DNA of 64,000 nt from DASUWK01 sp036378435 (GTDB taxonomy: Bacteria; Chloroflexota; Dormibacteria; Dormibacterales; Dormibacteraceae): positions 62,001 through 126,000 of the forward strand of contig DASUWK010000056.1 in assembly GCA_036378435.1 (NCBI GenBank), in the 5' to 3' direction. The notes beneath the pieces are model-generated. The model saw only the letters and a list, made by a program, of their open reading frames with translations, made no database searches and was not told the DNA's origin. Shown here piece after piece: positions 9,243 through 17,797 of the stretch (the first letter of the stretch is position 1; each line of letters starts with the position of its first letter). The translations under genes and the position numbers were made by a program.

Positions 9243-9254
9243 ACCGCCGGCGGT
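9243..9254. promoter_or_regulatory. 12-bp perfect palindrome between divergent genes
   Basis: ACCGCCGGCGGT is a perfect dyad in the 138-bp region between the divergent metalloprotease and aminotransferase genes. It could be an operator, but a GC-rich dyad of this size can also occur by chance. Confidence 0.2.
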
Positions 9255-9332
9255 CAGTCACGCTAGCTGAGCGGCTTCGGATGAGTCAACGAGTTAAGTA
9301 CGACGCAAGCCGATAGCCCGGAGAATGGTGCC

Positions 9333-10574
9333 GTGGCCACCGTGCGGCGCTCGCCGACCCTGGCGGCCAACGAGCGCGTCCAGGTGAAGCTGGCCGCCGG
9401 GCGGCCGGTGATCCACCTGGCCTTCGGCGAAGCCGGTCTGCCGCTGCACCCGCACCTCGAGCGCTGGCTGGCGGATGGCGCAGCAAAGCACGGCTACCCG
9501 CCCGTGGCCGGCACGGCGTCGCTGCGGGCGGCGGCCGCGGGCTATTTCGAGCGGCGGCGTCTGCCGACCGTGCCGGAGACCGTCATCATCGGGCCCGGCA
9601 GCAAACCGCTTCTCTTCGCTCTCATGCTCGCCCTCGACGGCGACCTCGTCCTGCCCACTCCGTCCTGGGTCAGCTACGAGCCTCAGGCTCAGCTGGCGGG
9701 CAAGCGGGTGATCCGGGTGGCGATCCCTGACGAGGCCGGCGGGGTACCGGACCCTGACCTCCTGGAAGACGCCATCGCCGCCGCCCGGAGCGGGGGGGCG
9801 CGTCCGGCGATCATGCTCCTCACGACGCCCGACAACCCGACCGGCACGGTGGCCTCCCGCAGCCTCCTGGCCCGCGTCTGCGCGATCGCGCGGTCCGAGG
9901 GGCTGCTTGTGGTCTCGGACGAGATCTATAGGGACCTCGCACACGTCCCGTCTGAATTCGTGAGCCCGGCCGAGCTGTACCCGGAAGCAACCGTCGTCAC
10001 CGGCGGCCTGAGCAAGAGCCTGTCTGTCGGCGGCTGGCGCCTCGGGTTCGCGCGGATGCCCCAAAACGAGGCCGGCTCGGAGCTCATGGCGAGGGTCGCA
10101 GACCTCGCCAGCGAGATCTGGTCGGGCGTCTCAGCGCCTGTCCAGGAAGCGGCTGCTACGGCCCTGCAGGAGCCGGCCGAGATCGCGGACTACGTCGCCC
10201 GCGGACGCGAGCTCCACGCGCGCGTTGCGCGCGCCCTGCATGCGGTCGTCGTCGAGCAGGCCGGCAGGTGCCGGGCGCCGCAGGGCGGCTTCTACCTCTA
10301 TCCGGAGCTGAGTGCTCCGGCCTTCACCTCAGCAACCTCTCTCGCGGAGTTCCTGCTCGACCGCCATGACATCGCCGTCCTGCCGGGCGAGGCGTTCGGC
10401 GACGATGAGGCGCGGCTGCGCTTCCGGCTCGCGTCCAGCCTGCTCTACGGCGCGAACGACGACCAGCGCTGGCAGGCGCTCAGCGCTGCCGAGCCCGAGA
10501 AGCTGCCATGGATCGCGAGCGCGCTGGAGCGCGTGGGCGCCGCCCTCGCCGACGCGCGCCGCAACCGCTCTTAG
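9333..10574 (+). CDS. PLP-dependent class I/II aminotransferase
   Basis: Aspartate-aminotransferase-fold enzyme of 413 aa moving an amino group between an amino acid and a 2-oxo acid. Fold-type I landmarks are in order: the PLP phosphate loop region GPGSKPLLFAL (about 88-98), TTPDNPTG with the conserved Asn-Pro (164-171), SDEIYRDL with the PLP-nitrogen Asp (about 195-202), and GGLSKSLSVGGWRLGF with the Schiff-base Lys at 228. The substrate cannot be told, since there is no pathway partner next to it. GTG start; GAGAAT lies six bases upstream, a slightly degenerate version of the leaderless layout seen elsewhere. The last four bases overlap the convergent propeller gene. Confidence 0.88.
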   Translation: MATVRRSPTLAANERVQVKLAAGRPVIHLAFGEAGLPLHPHLERWLADGAAKHGYPPVAGTASLRAAAAGYFERRRLPTVPETVIIGPGSKPLLFALMLALDGDLVLPTPSWVSYEPQAQLAGKRVIRVAIPDEAGGVPDPDLLEDAIAAARSGGARPAIMLLTTPDNPTGTVASRSLLARVCAIARSEGLLVVSDEIYRDLAHVPSEFVSPAELYPEATVVTGGLSKSLSVGGWRLGFARMPQNEAGSELMARVADLASEIWSGVSAPVQEAAATALQEPAEIADYVARGRELHARVARALHAVVVEQAGRCRAPQGGFYLYPELSAPAFTSATSLAEFLLDRHDIAVLPGEAFGDDEARLRFRLASSLLYGANDDQRWQALSAAEPEKLPWIASALERVGAALADARRNRS

Positions 10575-11716
10575 CCGGACCCGGAGGGGCCGCGCCACCA
10601 CGCGGCTGCCGCCCGCCCCAGCTTGTCGCCCGCGCCCTGGCTCTCGCCCACGAGCAGGCACATCCCTGACCGCGGACAGCTGACGCCATGCCACTCCCCG
10701 GCGCCGTCGAGCCCGGCGACCGTTCCCCACTCCAGCCCGTTCCAGGCCACCACCAGGCCCCGCTTCTGCTGCCCGCCATCCGTGCTCCAGCCCGCCGCCA
10801 CGCATGTGGACCGCGTGGGGCAGGCGACCGTGTTCAGCTCGCTCTGGCTGCCGGAATCTGGAGACGCGCGCGTGACGACGCTCCAATCGCTGCCATTCCA
10901 GGCTTCCAGCAGTGCCTCCTGGCTCGTGTTGAACACGTTGCCGCGCGCGTAGGAGCCGACCGCGAAGCAGCTGCTCGCCGCCGCGCAGGCGATCGACTGC
11001 AGCGCGCTCATGTCGCCGGTCAGAACCTCGGGGCTGGGCGTGTCGAGCAGCGCCCATCGGGAGCCGTTCCAGGCCTCGGCCAGGGTCGCTGTACCATCGC
11101 CGCCGTCGTTGGTGCTCAGCAGGCCCACGGCCAGGCACGACCGCGGTCCCGTGCAGGCGATCGACTGCAGGAAGCCACCGTCGTTGGCTCCCTGGCCGGG
11201 AACCGGCAGGGAGGCGAGCGTCCAGGTGTGGCCGTTCCAGGTGTCGACAAAGGGCGTAGCCACGCCTGACGCGCTCGACCAGCCGACCACTCGGCAGCTG
11301 ACGGTCGCGTCGCACTGAGCGGCTTGGAGGGAGCTCGGATCGGGCAGCGCAGGAACGGTGGTCATCGACCAGCGCCGGCCGTCCCAGGTCTCCAGCAGCG
11401 CGTGCTGGTGCGCCGGGTCCGCCACCTCGCTGGCGCCGCCGGCCACGCACCAGCCGGCGCTAGAGCAGGCAACCGACCGAAGGACGGCGGCGGAGCCCCG
11501 CGAAGGAGCGACCTGCACGCTCCAGCCGCTGCCGTCGTAGTGCTCCACGAGCGGTTCGCGGCTCCCGGCGCCGCCCTCGTACGAGCCGACCGCGAAGCAG
11601 GAGTCGGAGCTGGTGCAACCCACGCTGTCGAGCGTGCTCGCCACGCCGACTGGCAGCGGCGTCGAGGGCTCGGCGCGGCTCTTGATCACGAGCGCGGCGC
11701 CGATTGCGACGGCCAC
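10571..11716 (-). CDS. Exported seven-repeat protein with a CxxxxxC pair in each repeat (predicted beta-propeller)
   Basis: About 381 aa. After one N-terminal hydrophobic segment the protein consists of seven units of roughly 50 aa. Each starts with Cys-x5-Cys (CTSSDSC, CSSAGWC, CDATVSC, CTGPRSC, CAAASSC, CPTRSTC, CPRSGMC), continues with [LFV]AVG-like strands and ends with a W[ND]G..W motif. Seven such units suggest a seven-bladed propeller with one disulphide per blade, acting outside the cell. No catalytic residues are recognised. The start is uncertain: GTG at 11716 would cut into the membrane segment. The in-frame codons before it contain a CTG preceded by AAGGA, so a start about 12 codons further upstream is plausible. 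Confidence 0.65.
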   Translation of the reverse strand: MAVAIGAALVIKSRAEPSTPLPVGVASTLDSVGCTSSDSCFAVGSYEGGAGSREPLVEHYDGSGWSVQVAPSRGSAAVLRSVACSSAGWCVAGGASEVADPAHQHALLETWDGRRWSMTTVPALPDPSSLQAAQCDATVSCRVVGWSSASGVATPFVDTWNGHTWTLASLPVPGQGANDGGFLQSIACTGPRSCLAVGLLSTNDGGDGTATLAEAWNGSRWALLDTPSPEVLTGDMSALQSIACAAASSCFAVGSYARGNVFNTSQEALLEAWNGSDWSVVTRASPDSGSQSELNTVACPTRSTCVAAGWSTDGGQQKRGLVVAWNGLEWGTVAGLDGAGEWHGVSCPRSGMCLLVGESQGAGDKLGRAAAAWWRGPSGSG

Positions 11717-11762
11717 CAGGGCGACGATGGCGGACAGTGCTAGTAATATCCTTATGGGCGTT

Positions 11763-11768
11763 TAGCCT
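11763..11768 (+). promoter_or_regulatory. -10 box (TAGCCT) of the CGNR regulator
   Basis: TAGCCT is eight bases before the ATG at 11777, in a 60-bp region between divergent genes. Reading the other strand, the same bases give TAGGCT, which could serve the leftward propeller gene, so the two promoters may overlap. Confidence 0.5.
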
Positions 11769-11776
11769 ATTACACG

Positions 11777-12349
11777 ATGCATATCGGTGCGATCCCTTCG
11801 ACGCTCTCCCGGCACGTTTGCATCGACTTCGTCAACAGCCGCTTCGACGACTACCGCGGCAGCGGGCACGTCATCGATCGGCTCGAGCTGGAGGAGTGGC
11901 GCCGGTGGTTTGTCGCTCGCTGCGGCCTTGGGGAATCCCAGCCGCTGAGTGCGGAGGACCGCGTGGAGCTCGTAGCGTTCCGGCGCTTTCTGCGTGGCGA
12001 GCTGGAACGGCGCCGGCGACCGAGCCCGGCGGCGCTCGCGACGCTGAACGGCTATCTCTCGCGCTCGGCGCGATGGCCCGAAGTGAGCGTTGGCCGAGGC
12101 GATCCCGCCCTCAACACACGCTGGACTCGACCGGGCTGGGCGTCCGTGATGGCGGTGGTGGCCGCGTCATTTGCTGAGCTCGTGGTGGGAGGTGAGCTCG
12201 GTCGCGTCCACGTCTGCGCCAACCCGGATTGCACCTACATGTTCTTCGACGAATCGCGCACCGGCTCGCGTCGCTGGTGCGACGTGGCGGTCTGCGGCAA
12301 CCTCATGCGCGTGCGCCGTCACCGGGGACTGGCTCCGCAGCTGACATGA
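11777..12349 (+). CDS. CGNR zinc-finger regulator (ABATE-type)
   Basis: Predicted stress-responsive DNA-binding regulator of 190 aa. The N-terminal part (about residues 10-140) begins with the CIDFVNS motif typical of ABATE-type CGNR proteins and is helical. The C-terminus holds the zinc finger: C147, C152, C168 and C173, with the final Cys in the diagnostic CGN sequence followed by basic residues. Its ATG stop overlaps the next gene's start as ATGA, so it is cotranscribed with a propeller lipoprotein that may be its output or sensor. A TAGCCT box eight bases upstream suggests leaderless transcription. Confidence 0.85.
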   Translation: MHIGAIPSTLSRHVCIDFVNSRFDDYRGSGHVIDRLELEEWRRWFVARCGLGESQPLSAEDRVELVAFRRFLRGELERRRRPSPAALATLNGYLSRSARWPEVSVGRGDPALNTRWTRPGWASVMAVVAASFAELVVGGELGRVHVCANPDCTYMFFDESRTGSRRWCDVAVCGNLMRVRRHRGLAPQLT

Positions 12350-13383
12350 GACTCCGACTCCTCTATTTGCTCGCCGCGCTGCTGTCGGCCGGCTGCGCGT
12401 CAAGCGCGCCCGCCGCGACCCTGCCCAGCGGCGCCTGGGGCCGCGTGACCGCCGAGGTCAACCTCGGGCTGACAGCCGGGACACCTGTCTACGGCGACGG
12501 CTATCTGTGGGTGCCCGACATCGACCACGGGGCGCTGTGGAAAGTGGATCCGCGCGCCGGCCGGGTCGTCGCGCACATAGCGATCGGCGACCGCCAGGTC
12601 CTACTGAGCAACCACTGCGGACCGCCCACCGTCCACGCCTACGCGGCCGGCAACTTCTACATCCGGGCCTGCAATCTGCCGCCGGCGGTCGCGGTGGCGC
12701 CGGGTGCGGTCTGGGTGCTCCGGACTGACAACGACACCCTCATGAGGCTCGACCCGGTGACGGACAGGCTCGTGGCGACTGTCCCGATCGGCATGCCCGG
12801 ATGGGACCTCACGGCCAGCGCCACCGACGTCTGGGTCACGAGCTACTTCGACAACGCCGTCGTGCACGTCGACGCAGTCGCCAACCGCGTTATCGCAACG
12901 CTGAACGGGTTTCCAGACGGGCCGACCGGCATCGCCACGGGCTTCGGCTCGGTCTGGGTCGCGAGCAGCCGGACCGCCAGCTTGGTGAGGTTGGATCCGC
13001 GAACCAACCGGATCGTCGACAGCATCCTTCTCGATGCAGGCCCGCAATATCTCCTGTCACGGCCACTGCCCGTCGTGATCGCTGACGGCAGCGTGTGGAC
13101 GAGGCTCGAGTACTACAGCCAGGTTGACCGGATCGACCCGTCGACCGACAAGGTGATCGCGCGGGTCCCGGTCGAGGCCTTCTACGGCCAGGACGGCCTC
13201 GACGGCATGGGCGTACAGAATGGCCGCCTCTGGGTCAGCGGGCTCACCATCGAGGAGATCGACCCTCAGCGGGACGCCGTCTTACGGCGGCTGCCTCTGA
13301 CCGGCATTACGCTGACGTTCGGCGGCGGCAACCTCTGGGCGCTGGACATCGGCGGGCCCCTCTACCGTATCCAGGCGTCTTGA
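12346..13383 (+). CDS. Lipoprotein with YncE/Vgb-like beta-propeller
   Basis: About 345 aa. The start is the ATG that overlaps the upstream stop (ATGA), because it is directly followed by a lipoprotein signal peptide: MRLRLLYLLAALLSAGC with lipobox LSAGC, so Cys17 would be lipidated and the protein held at the outer face of the membrane. The rest contains repeats of the form 'GYLWVPD..GALWKVDPRAGRVVAHI', 'GAVWVLR..TLMRLDPVTDRLVATV' and 'GSVWVAS..SLVRLDPRTNRIVDSI', i.e. blades of the YVTN/YncE/virginiamycin B lyase-like fold. No lyase catalytic residues are identified, so a binding or scaffold role is as likely. Coupling to the CGNR regulator is the only functional clue. Confidence 0.8.
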   Translation: MRLRLLYLLAALLSAGCASSAPAATLPSGAWGRVTAEVNLGLTAGTPVYGDGYLWVPDIDHGALWKVDPRAGRVVAHIAIGDRQVLLSNHCGPPTVHAYAAGNFYIRACNLPPAVAVAPGAVWVLRTDNDTLMRLDPVTDRLVATVPIGMPGWDLTASATDVWVTSYFDNAVVHVDAVANRVIATLNGFPDGPTGIATGFGSVWVASSRTASLVRLDPRTNRIVDSILLDAGPQYLLSRPLPVVIADGSVWTRLEYYSQVDRIDPSTDKVIARVPVEAFYGQDGLDGMGVQNGRLWVSGLTIEEIDPQRDAVLRRLPLTGITLTFGGGNLWALDIGGPLYRIQAS

Positions 13384-13386
13384 TCG

Positions 13387-16300
13387 TCAGCGGCTGAGGG
13401 CGGCCAGCCGATCGAGCGCCCCCCTCGGCGCTGCCGCCGAGACGACGTCGCCCTTGGCCTCGTACAGAGCGAGCGCCTCCAGATTGGCCTGCTTGGCGCC
13501 GGCGGCGTCAGCACCGGCTTCGAGCGCCACCGCGAGGTCGCCCAGGGCTCCGGCGATGCCCGCAGGCGAATCGGAGCCGCGAGCCTGGGCGACGGCTTCG
13601 CGCAGCAGGCCTAGCGCCTCGTCGATCTGGCCGGCCTCCAGCAGGAGCAGTCCCCTGACCTGCCGCCACCCGACCTGGGCCTCCGCGTCATCCGGGGCGG
13701 CCGCCGCCTCGGCCGTGCGGCTGAACTCGTCGGCGTCGCCCGAGCGGCCCTGGAGGTAGAGAGCGCGGCTGAGCAGCGACGCGACGGAGGACAGCGCGAC
13801 TCGCTCGCCAAGGCCGTCGAGGATGACGAAGTCCCGCCGTAGCTCCCGCTCGGCGGCTATGGGGTCGCCGGCGAGGAGCTCGATCGTGCCCGAGTAAAGC
13901 GACGTGGTCGCGGCCTGAAGCGTGTCGCCCAGGTCCTGCAGCGTCTGGCGGCAGCGGGTGTAGAGCTCGCGCGCGCGATCGAAATCTCCACGCATCGCGT
14001 AAAGCTGGGCGAGTGCGCCGGCGACGAGCGCCTGCGCGCGGCGGTCGCCCTCGGCCTCTTCCAGCAGCCGCTCGCACCGAGTGATGGCCGCCGGAACCGG
14101 CGACGGCCCGACCAGCTCGCACACGGCGAGAGCGATGCAGCTCCGCGTCTGCTGCCGGCGGTCTCCGGCCCGCGCGGCGTGCTCGATGACCTTCTCGATC
14201 GCCTCCTGCGCCCGTGAGTAGCTGCCGGCCTGGCCGTGGATGGTGGCGATCAGCCACCAGGCCGCGTCAAGCCCGGCGTCGTCACCCAGCGACGTGAAGA
14301 CGCGAATCGCCTCCTCGCACTGGACCTGCGCCGCCTCCGACCAGCCGGTCGGGTCGGTGAGGAAGTTGAGGCGCATCCGGACCAGCCGGAGGTGGACCTC
14401 GAGCCCATGCTCCGCGAGCCGGGCTGCGCTCTCGATGCTCTCCGAGATCAGGTGCTCCACGCGCGCGAACTCACCCTTCTCGATCAGAGCCTCGCTCAGC
14501 GGCAGCGAGAGCGGCAGCTGCTCATGGTCAGCCCCCACCAGCACGGCGGTCGCCCGCTGCAGCAGGTCGACGGCCGCCAGGACGTCTCCGCGTGCCAGCG
14601 CCCGCCGGCCGGCCCCGCCCAGGAGCCGGCCCGCCCGCAGGCCGATCTCCGCGCCGGCCGCGTCCAGAGGGCCCAGCTCGCGCAGGTAGTGATGCGACTG
14701 CTCCAGGTGGTAGCCGACGATCTCCTCGTACTCGAGCGCGCGGGCTCCGGTCGCGACGACCAGCCAGTCGGCCAGGCGTTCGTGCATCTCAGCGCGGGCT
14801 CGCTTCAGAAGGCCCTGGTAGGCGGCGTCACGGATCAGGCCGTGCTGGAAGCGGAACTCCTCCTCCAGCGCCAGGCTCGACTCCTGGCGCCGGATCAGGA
14901 GCTTGCGGCCGAGCGCCGCGAGGTGGTCTGGAACCCGGTCCCGGACCTGGTCGGCGCAGACCGCCTCGACAGCGCCGCGATGGAAGGTCAGGCCCGCGAC
15001 CGCTCCGGCCTCGGCGACCGCCCGTTCCTCGCGCACGAGCCGGTCCAACCTGGCTGAGAGCAGCGCTGAGATCGAGGGGGGCACGACGATGCTCTCGCTC
15101 GCGCCCTCGGCCGCGGTCCAGCCGCCCTCCCCGTCGAAGACCAAGAGGCCGTCGTCGATCAGGATCGAGACCATCTGCTCGACGAACAGCGGGTTCCCCT
15201 CCGCCCTCTCGAGGATCCGGGTCTGGATCGCCGGCGGCAGGCCGGCGCGACCGAGCAGGTGCTCGATGATCAGGGCGCACTCGTCGCCGCTCAGCGGCTC
15301 GAGCCTGAGCCGTGTCGCGTTGTACCGGTCAGCCAGCCAGTCGGGCTGGCTTTCGAGCAGCTCGCTGCGCGCCGCGCAGAGCACCAGCAGCGGCGCTCCG
15401 GAGGCGGTGCCGACCACGCTGTCGATCAGGTCCAGGAAGGTCGGCTCCGCCCAGTGGACGTCCTCAAAGACCACGATCAGCGGCTGCTTCGCCGCGAGGT
15501 CCTCGAAGAGCTTGCGCGCGGCCCAGAAGATGTCCGCCGTGCCGAAGGGCTCGACGCTGAGGCCGATGGCAGCGGCCAGCCGGCGGGCCACGTCGACGGC
15601 CGCGAGCTCCTCGATCTTTCGATTTGCTTCGACCGGCGAATCCGAGTCGGTGATGGCAGCAGCCTCGCGCACGACCTCGCCGAGCGGCCAGAAGGTGATG
15701 CCGTCGCCGTAAGCGAGGCAGCGACCGCGCAAGATCCGCGCGTGCGAGTTGCGGCGCAGAAACTCCGCCAGCAGCCGGGTCTTGCCTGAGCCGGCGTCGC
15801 CAGTGACGACCGCGGCCTGCGGGTTCGCCTGCGCCGCCCGGGCAAACGCGCTCTCGAGCGCCAGCAGCTCTTCGGCCCGCCCGACCAGCGGCGTGTCGAG
15901 CTGGCGCCGGCTCTCGGCCTCGTCGACGTCGATGAGCCGGTAGGCGATGACCGGCTCGGCCTTGCCCTTGAGGTTGAGGGGCTCCACCGCTTCAACCCGC
16001 ACCGCGCTCCGCACCAGCCGGTAGGTGGAGTCGCCGATCAAAGTCTCCATCGGCCCGGCCGCGCCCTCCAACCGGGCGGCGACGTTGACCGCGTCGCCCG
16101 TCACCAGGCGCTGCTCGCCGACCGCGCCGGCGATGACCTCGCCCGTGTTGATGCCGACGCGATTGGCCAGCCGCACGCCCCAGCGGGCCTCGAGGTCGTC
16201 GTTCAGGGTGTCGAGAACCGCCTGCATCTCGCGGGCAGCGCGCACGGCGCGCAGCGCATCGTCCTCGTGCGCACGCGGGAGGCCGAACACGGCCAGCACG

Positions 16301-16566
16301 GCGTCGCCGAGATAGCTCTCGACAGTCGCTCCATGCCGCTCGAGAGCCGCCCGCATCTCGGCGAAGTAGCGGTTCAACGCCTCTCGCACGAGCTCTGGAT
16401 CGAGCCGCTCCCCCATCTCGGTGGAGCCCTTGAGGTCGCAGAACACGACGGTGACGGTGCGGCGGATGTGCACGGTCGCCGCCGCCGCCGACAGCTGCGT
16501 CCCGCACATGCCGCAGAACCGGAAGCGCTCCGGGTTCTCCTCGCCGCACAGGGGACAGATCTGCAT
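13387..16566 (-). CDS. Zinc-ribbon, class III nucleotide cyclase, AAA ATPase and TPR signalling protein
   Basis: A 1059-aa multidomain signalling protein. Residues 1-24: zinc ribbon with C4, C7, C18, C21. About 36-215: class III adenylate/guanylate cyclase domain, with metal-binding Asp in FCDLKGST (D44) and in YLGDAVLAVFG (D88), and the DAVNVAARLEG segment, so catalysis is plausible. About 225-550: AAA/STAND ATPase with Walker A GDAGSGKT (256-263) and a Walker B-like VVFEDVHWAEPTF. About 600-1059: helical TPR-like repeats. There is no C-terminal DNA-binding domain. Such proteins are taken to couple a peptide or nucleotide signal to cyclic-nucleotide output. The ATG start directly precedes the zinc ribbon. 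Confidence 0.85.
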   Translation of the reverse strand: MQICPLCGEENPERFRFCGMCGTQLSAAAATVHIRRTVTVVFCDLKGSTEMGERLDPELVREALNRYFAEMRAALERHGATVESYLGDAVLAVFGLPRAHEDDALRAVRAAREMQAVLDTLNDDLEARWGVRLANRVGINTGEVIAGAVGEQRLVTGDAVNVAARLEGAAGPMETLIGDSTYRLVRSAVRVEAVEPLNLKGKAEPVIAYRLIDVDEAESRRQLDTPLVGRAEELLALESAFARAAQANPQAAVVTGDAGSGKTRLLAEFLRRNSHARILRGRCLAYGDGITFWPLGEVVREAAAITDSDSPVEANRKIEELAAVDVARRLAAAIGLSVEPFGTADIFWAARKLFEDLAAKQPLIVVFEDVHWAEPTFLDLIDSVVGTASGAPLLVLCAARSELLESQPDWLADRYNATRLRLEPLSGDECALIIEHLLGRAGLPPAIQTRILERAEGNPLFVEQMVSILIDDGLLVFDGEGGWTAAEGASESIVVPPSISALLSARLDRLVREERAVAEAGAVAGLTFHRGAVEAVCADQVRDRVPDHLAALGRKLLIRRQESSLALEEEFRFQHGLIRDAAYQGLLKRARAEMHERLADWLVVATGARALEYEEIVGYHLEQSHHYLRELGPLDAAGAEIGLRAGRLLGGAGRRALARGDVLAAVDLLQRATAVLVGADHEQLPLSLPLSEALIEKGEFARVEHLISESIESAARLAEHGLEVHLRLVRMRLNFLTDPTGWSEAAQVQCEEAIRVFTSLGDDAGLDAAWWLIATIHGQAGSYSRAQEAIEKVIEHAARAGDRRQQTRSCIALAVCELVGPSPVPAAITRCERLLEEAEGDRRAQALVAGALAQLYAMRGDFDRARELYTRCRQTLQDLGDTLQAATTSLYSGTIELLAGDPIAAERELRRDFVILDGLGERVALSSVASLLSRALYLQGRSGDADEFSRTAEAAAAPDDAEAQVGWRQVRGLLLLEAGQIDEALGLLREAVAQARGSDSPAGIAGALGDLAVALEAGADAAGAKQANLEALALYEAKGDVVSAAAPRGALDRLAALSR

Positions 16567-16583
16567 GGTCTCTGGAAACGGTT

Positions 16584-16610
16584 GGCGGCGCGGCTTGAGA
16601 CCGCGCCGCC
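16584..16610 (-). terminator. GC-rich hairpin (terminator candidate)
   Basis: Two perfect 10-bp arms (GGCGGCGCGG / CCGCGCCGCC) flank a 7-base loop, 13 bases after the stop of the leftward DUF11 gene and before the cyclase/AAA gene. There is no strong T tract after it, so termination may be partial. Confidence 0.6.
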
Positions 16611-16623
16611 GTCGCCTAACTCG

Positions 16624-17625
16624 TTAGAACACCCACCTGCCGTTGATCAGCGTGTCGACCGTGATCTGGAAGTACTGGACTCCGGTCGCGGTCTTGAGCT
16701 TGACAATCGATGCGACACACGGATCGGGCGTCGGCGGCGAGGTCGATGTGCACGCCGCCACGGTCTGCCACTGAGTGCCGCCGTCAGGGATGTGCAGGAC
16801 GACAACCTGGTTCGCGCCGGTCGGGCCCCCCTTCACCAGCGGCACGTTGAACACGAACTGCTGGATCGGGGCGGTCCCGCCTCCGTTGACGATGTCGTTC
16901 GAGTTGATCAGGACGATCTGGCCGAAGCACTTGACGCCGGTCGGACACGCCGGCCCCGTCACGCCTTGCTCTATCTCCGCCCCGCCCGAGAACCCGGCGC
17001 CCTGGGGCACATGGAGGTTGGTGCTCTGGCCGTCGGGCTTGCCCGGTATGGCGTACCTCAGGTCACCGCCGTCGATCAGGAAGGCGCCCTGGCTCGTGTT
17101 GTTGCCCGAGACCGGGTCGTTGGCGTAGGCCACGTTCGCGACGCTGGTCAGCGGCGGCGGCGAGCCTGCCCCGACATAGAAGTTGCCGGTGACGAGGACG
17201 GTCAAGAGCATGTTGCCCGGGTTGTTCGTGTTGGCGTCCTTGGGTCCGCTGAGCTTGAAGGCGGCGCAGCTGACGACGGTGCCCGCGGCTACGCAGTTGA
17301 CGCTGCTCGGGTTGACGGACACGACCTGCGTGGTCAGCCCTGTCGCCCCGCTGTCCGCAAAGCTGTCGGTCACGGTCACGCCGGTCGCGTTGCACGGGCC
17401 CTCGTTCTCGACGAGGACGGTGAACGTCACCGACTGGACTTTGCCGCCCGAGACGGTGCCCGTCGAGGACTGTGTGATCGCCAGGTCGGAAGACGGCGCG
17501 GTGTTGCATCCACCCGCCACGACCGCCGCCGGACTGCCGACGAACAGCAGCACCGAGTAGGCGGCCAACGCCGCGCCCACCCCCGACCCGAATATGCGCA
17601 AGCTGCGCCAAAGACGCCTAGTCAC
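16624..17625 (-). CDS. Exported protein with DUF11-like repeat domain
   Basis: 333 aa. A signal peptide covers about residues 1-38 (MTRRLWRSLRIFGSGVGAAL, then a hydrophobic core and AVVAGGC). Residues about 48-150 carry the DUF11 pattern of surface proteins: 'SVTFTVLVENEGPCNATGVTVTDSF', ending in an immunoglobulin-like beta-sandwich. The C-terminal half (DLRYAIPGKPDG onward) shows no known motif and contains several Cys that may form disulphides. The GTG start is preceded by a clear GGAGGAGGGAG ribosome site. No sortase signal is seen, so it is secreted or retained by other means. Function unknown. Confidence 0.7.
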   Translation of the reverse strand: MTRRLWRSLRIFGSGVGAALAAYSVLLFVGSPAAVVAGGCNTAPSSDLAITQSSTGTVSGGKVQSVTFTVLVENEGPCNATGVTVTDSFADSGATGLTTQVVSVNPSSVNCVAAGTVVSCAAFKLSGPKDANTNNPGNMLLTVLVTGNFYVGAGSPPPLTSVANVAYANDPVSGNNTSQGAFLIDGGDLRYAIPGKPDGQSTNLHVPQGAGFSGGAEIEQGVTGPACPTGVKCFGQIVLINSNDIVNGGGTAPIQQFVFNVPLVKGGPTGANQVVVLHIPDGGTQWQTVAACTSTSPPTPDPCVASIVKLKTATGVQYFQITVDTLINGRWVF

Positions 17626-17797
17626 GTACTCCCTCCTCCGACCGGCCGCGGACCGAATGCCGCCGGCCGGGAGGAATTGTGCGCCAAATGAAGCAAAGAA
17701 AAACGGCGGGCATCCGGACGACCGAAAAGAGGTTGTTCGGAATCCTCAAGGCCGGTATAGGCTGCCCCCGACTTCGGTCGGAATAAGGAGGGGAAGG

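Noticed and set aside
14236..15057. 273-codon plus-strand frame inside the cyclase/AAA gene
   Set aside because: Antisense shadow; composition rich in Arg/Gln/Val and no start signal, while the opposite strand encodes a clear multidomain protein.
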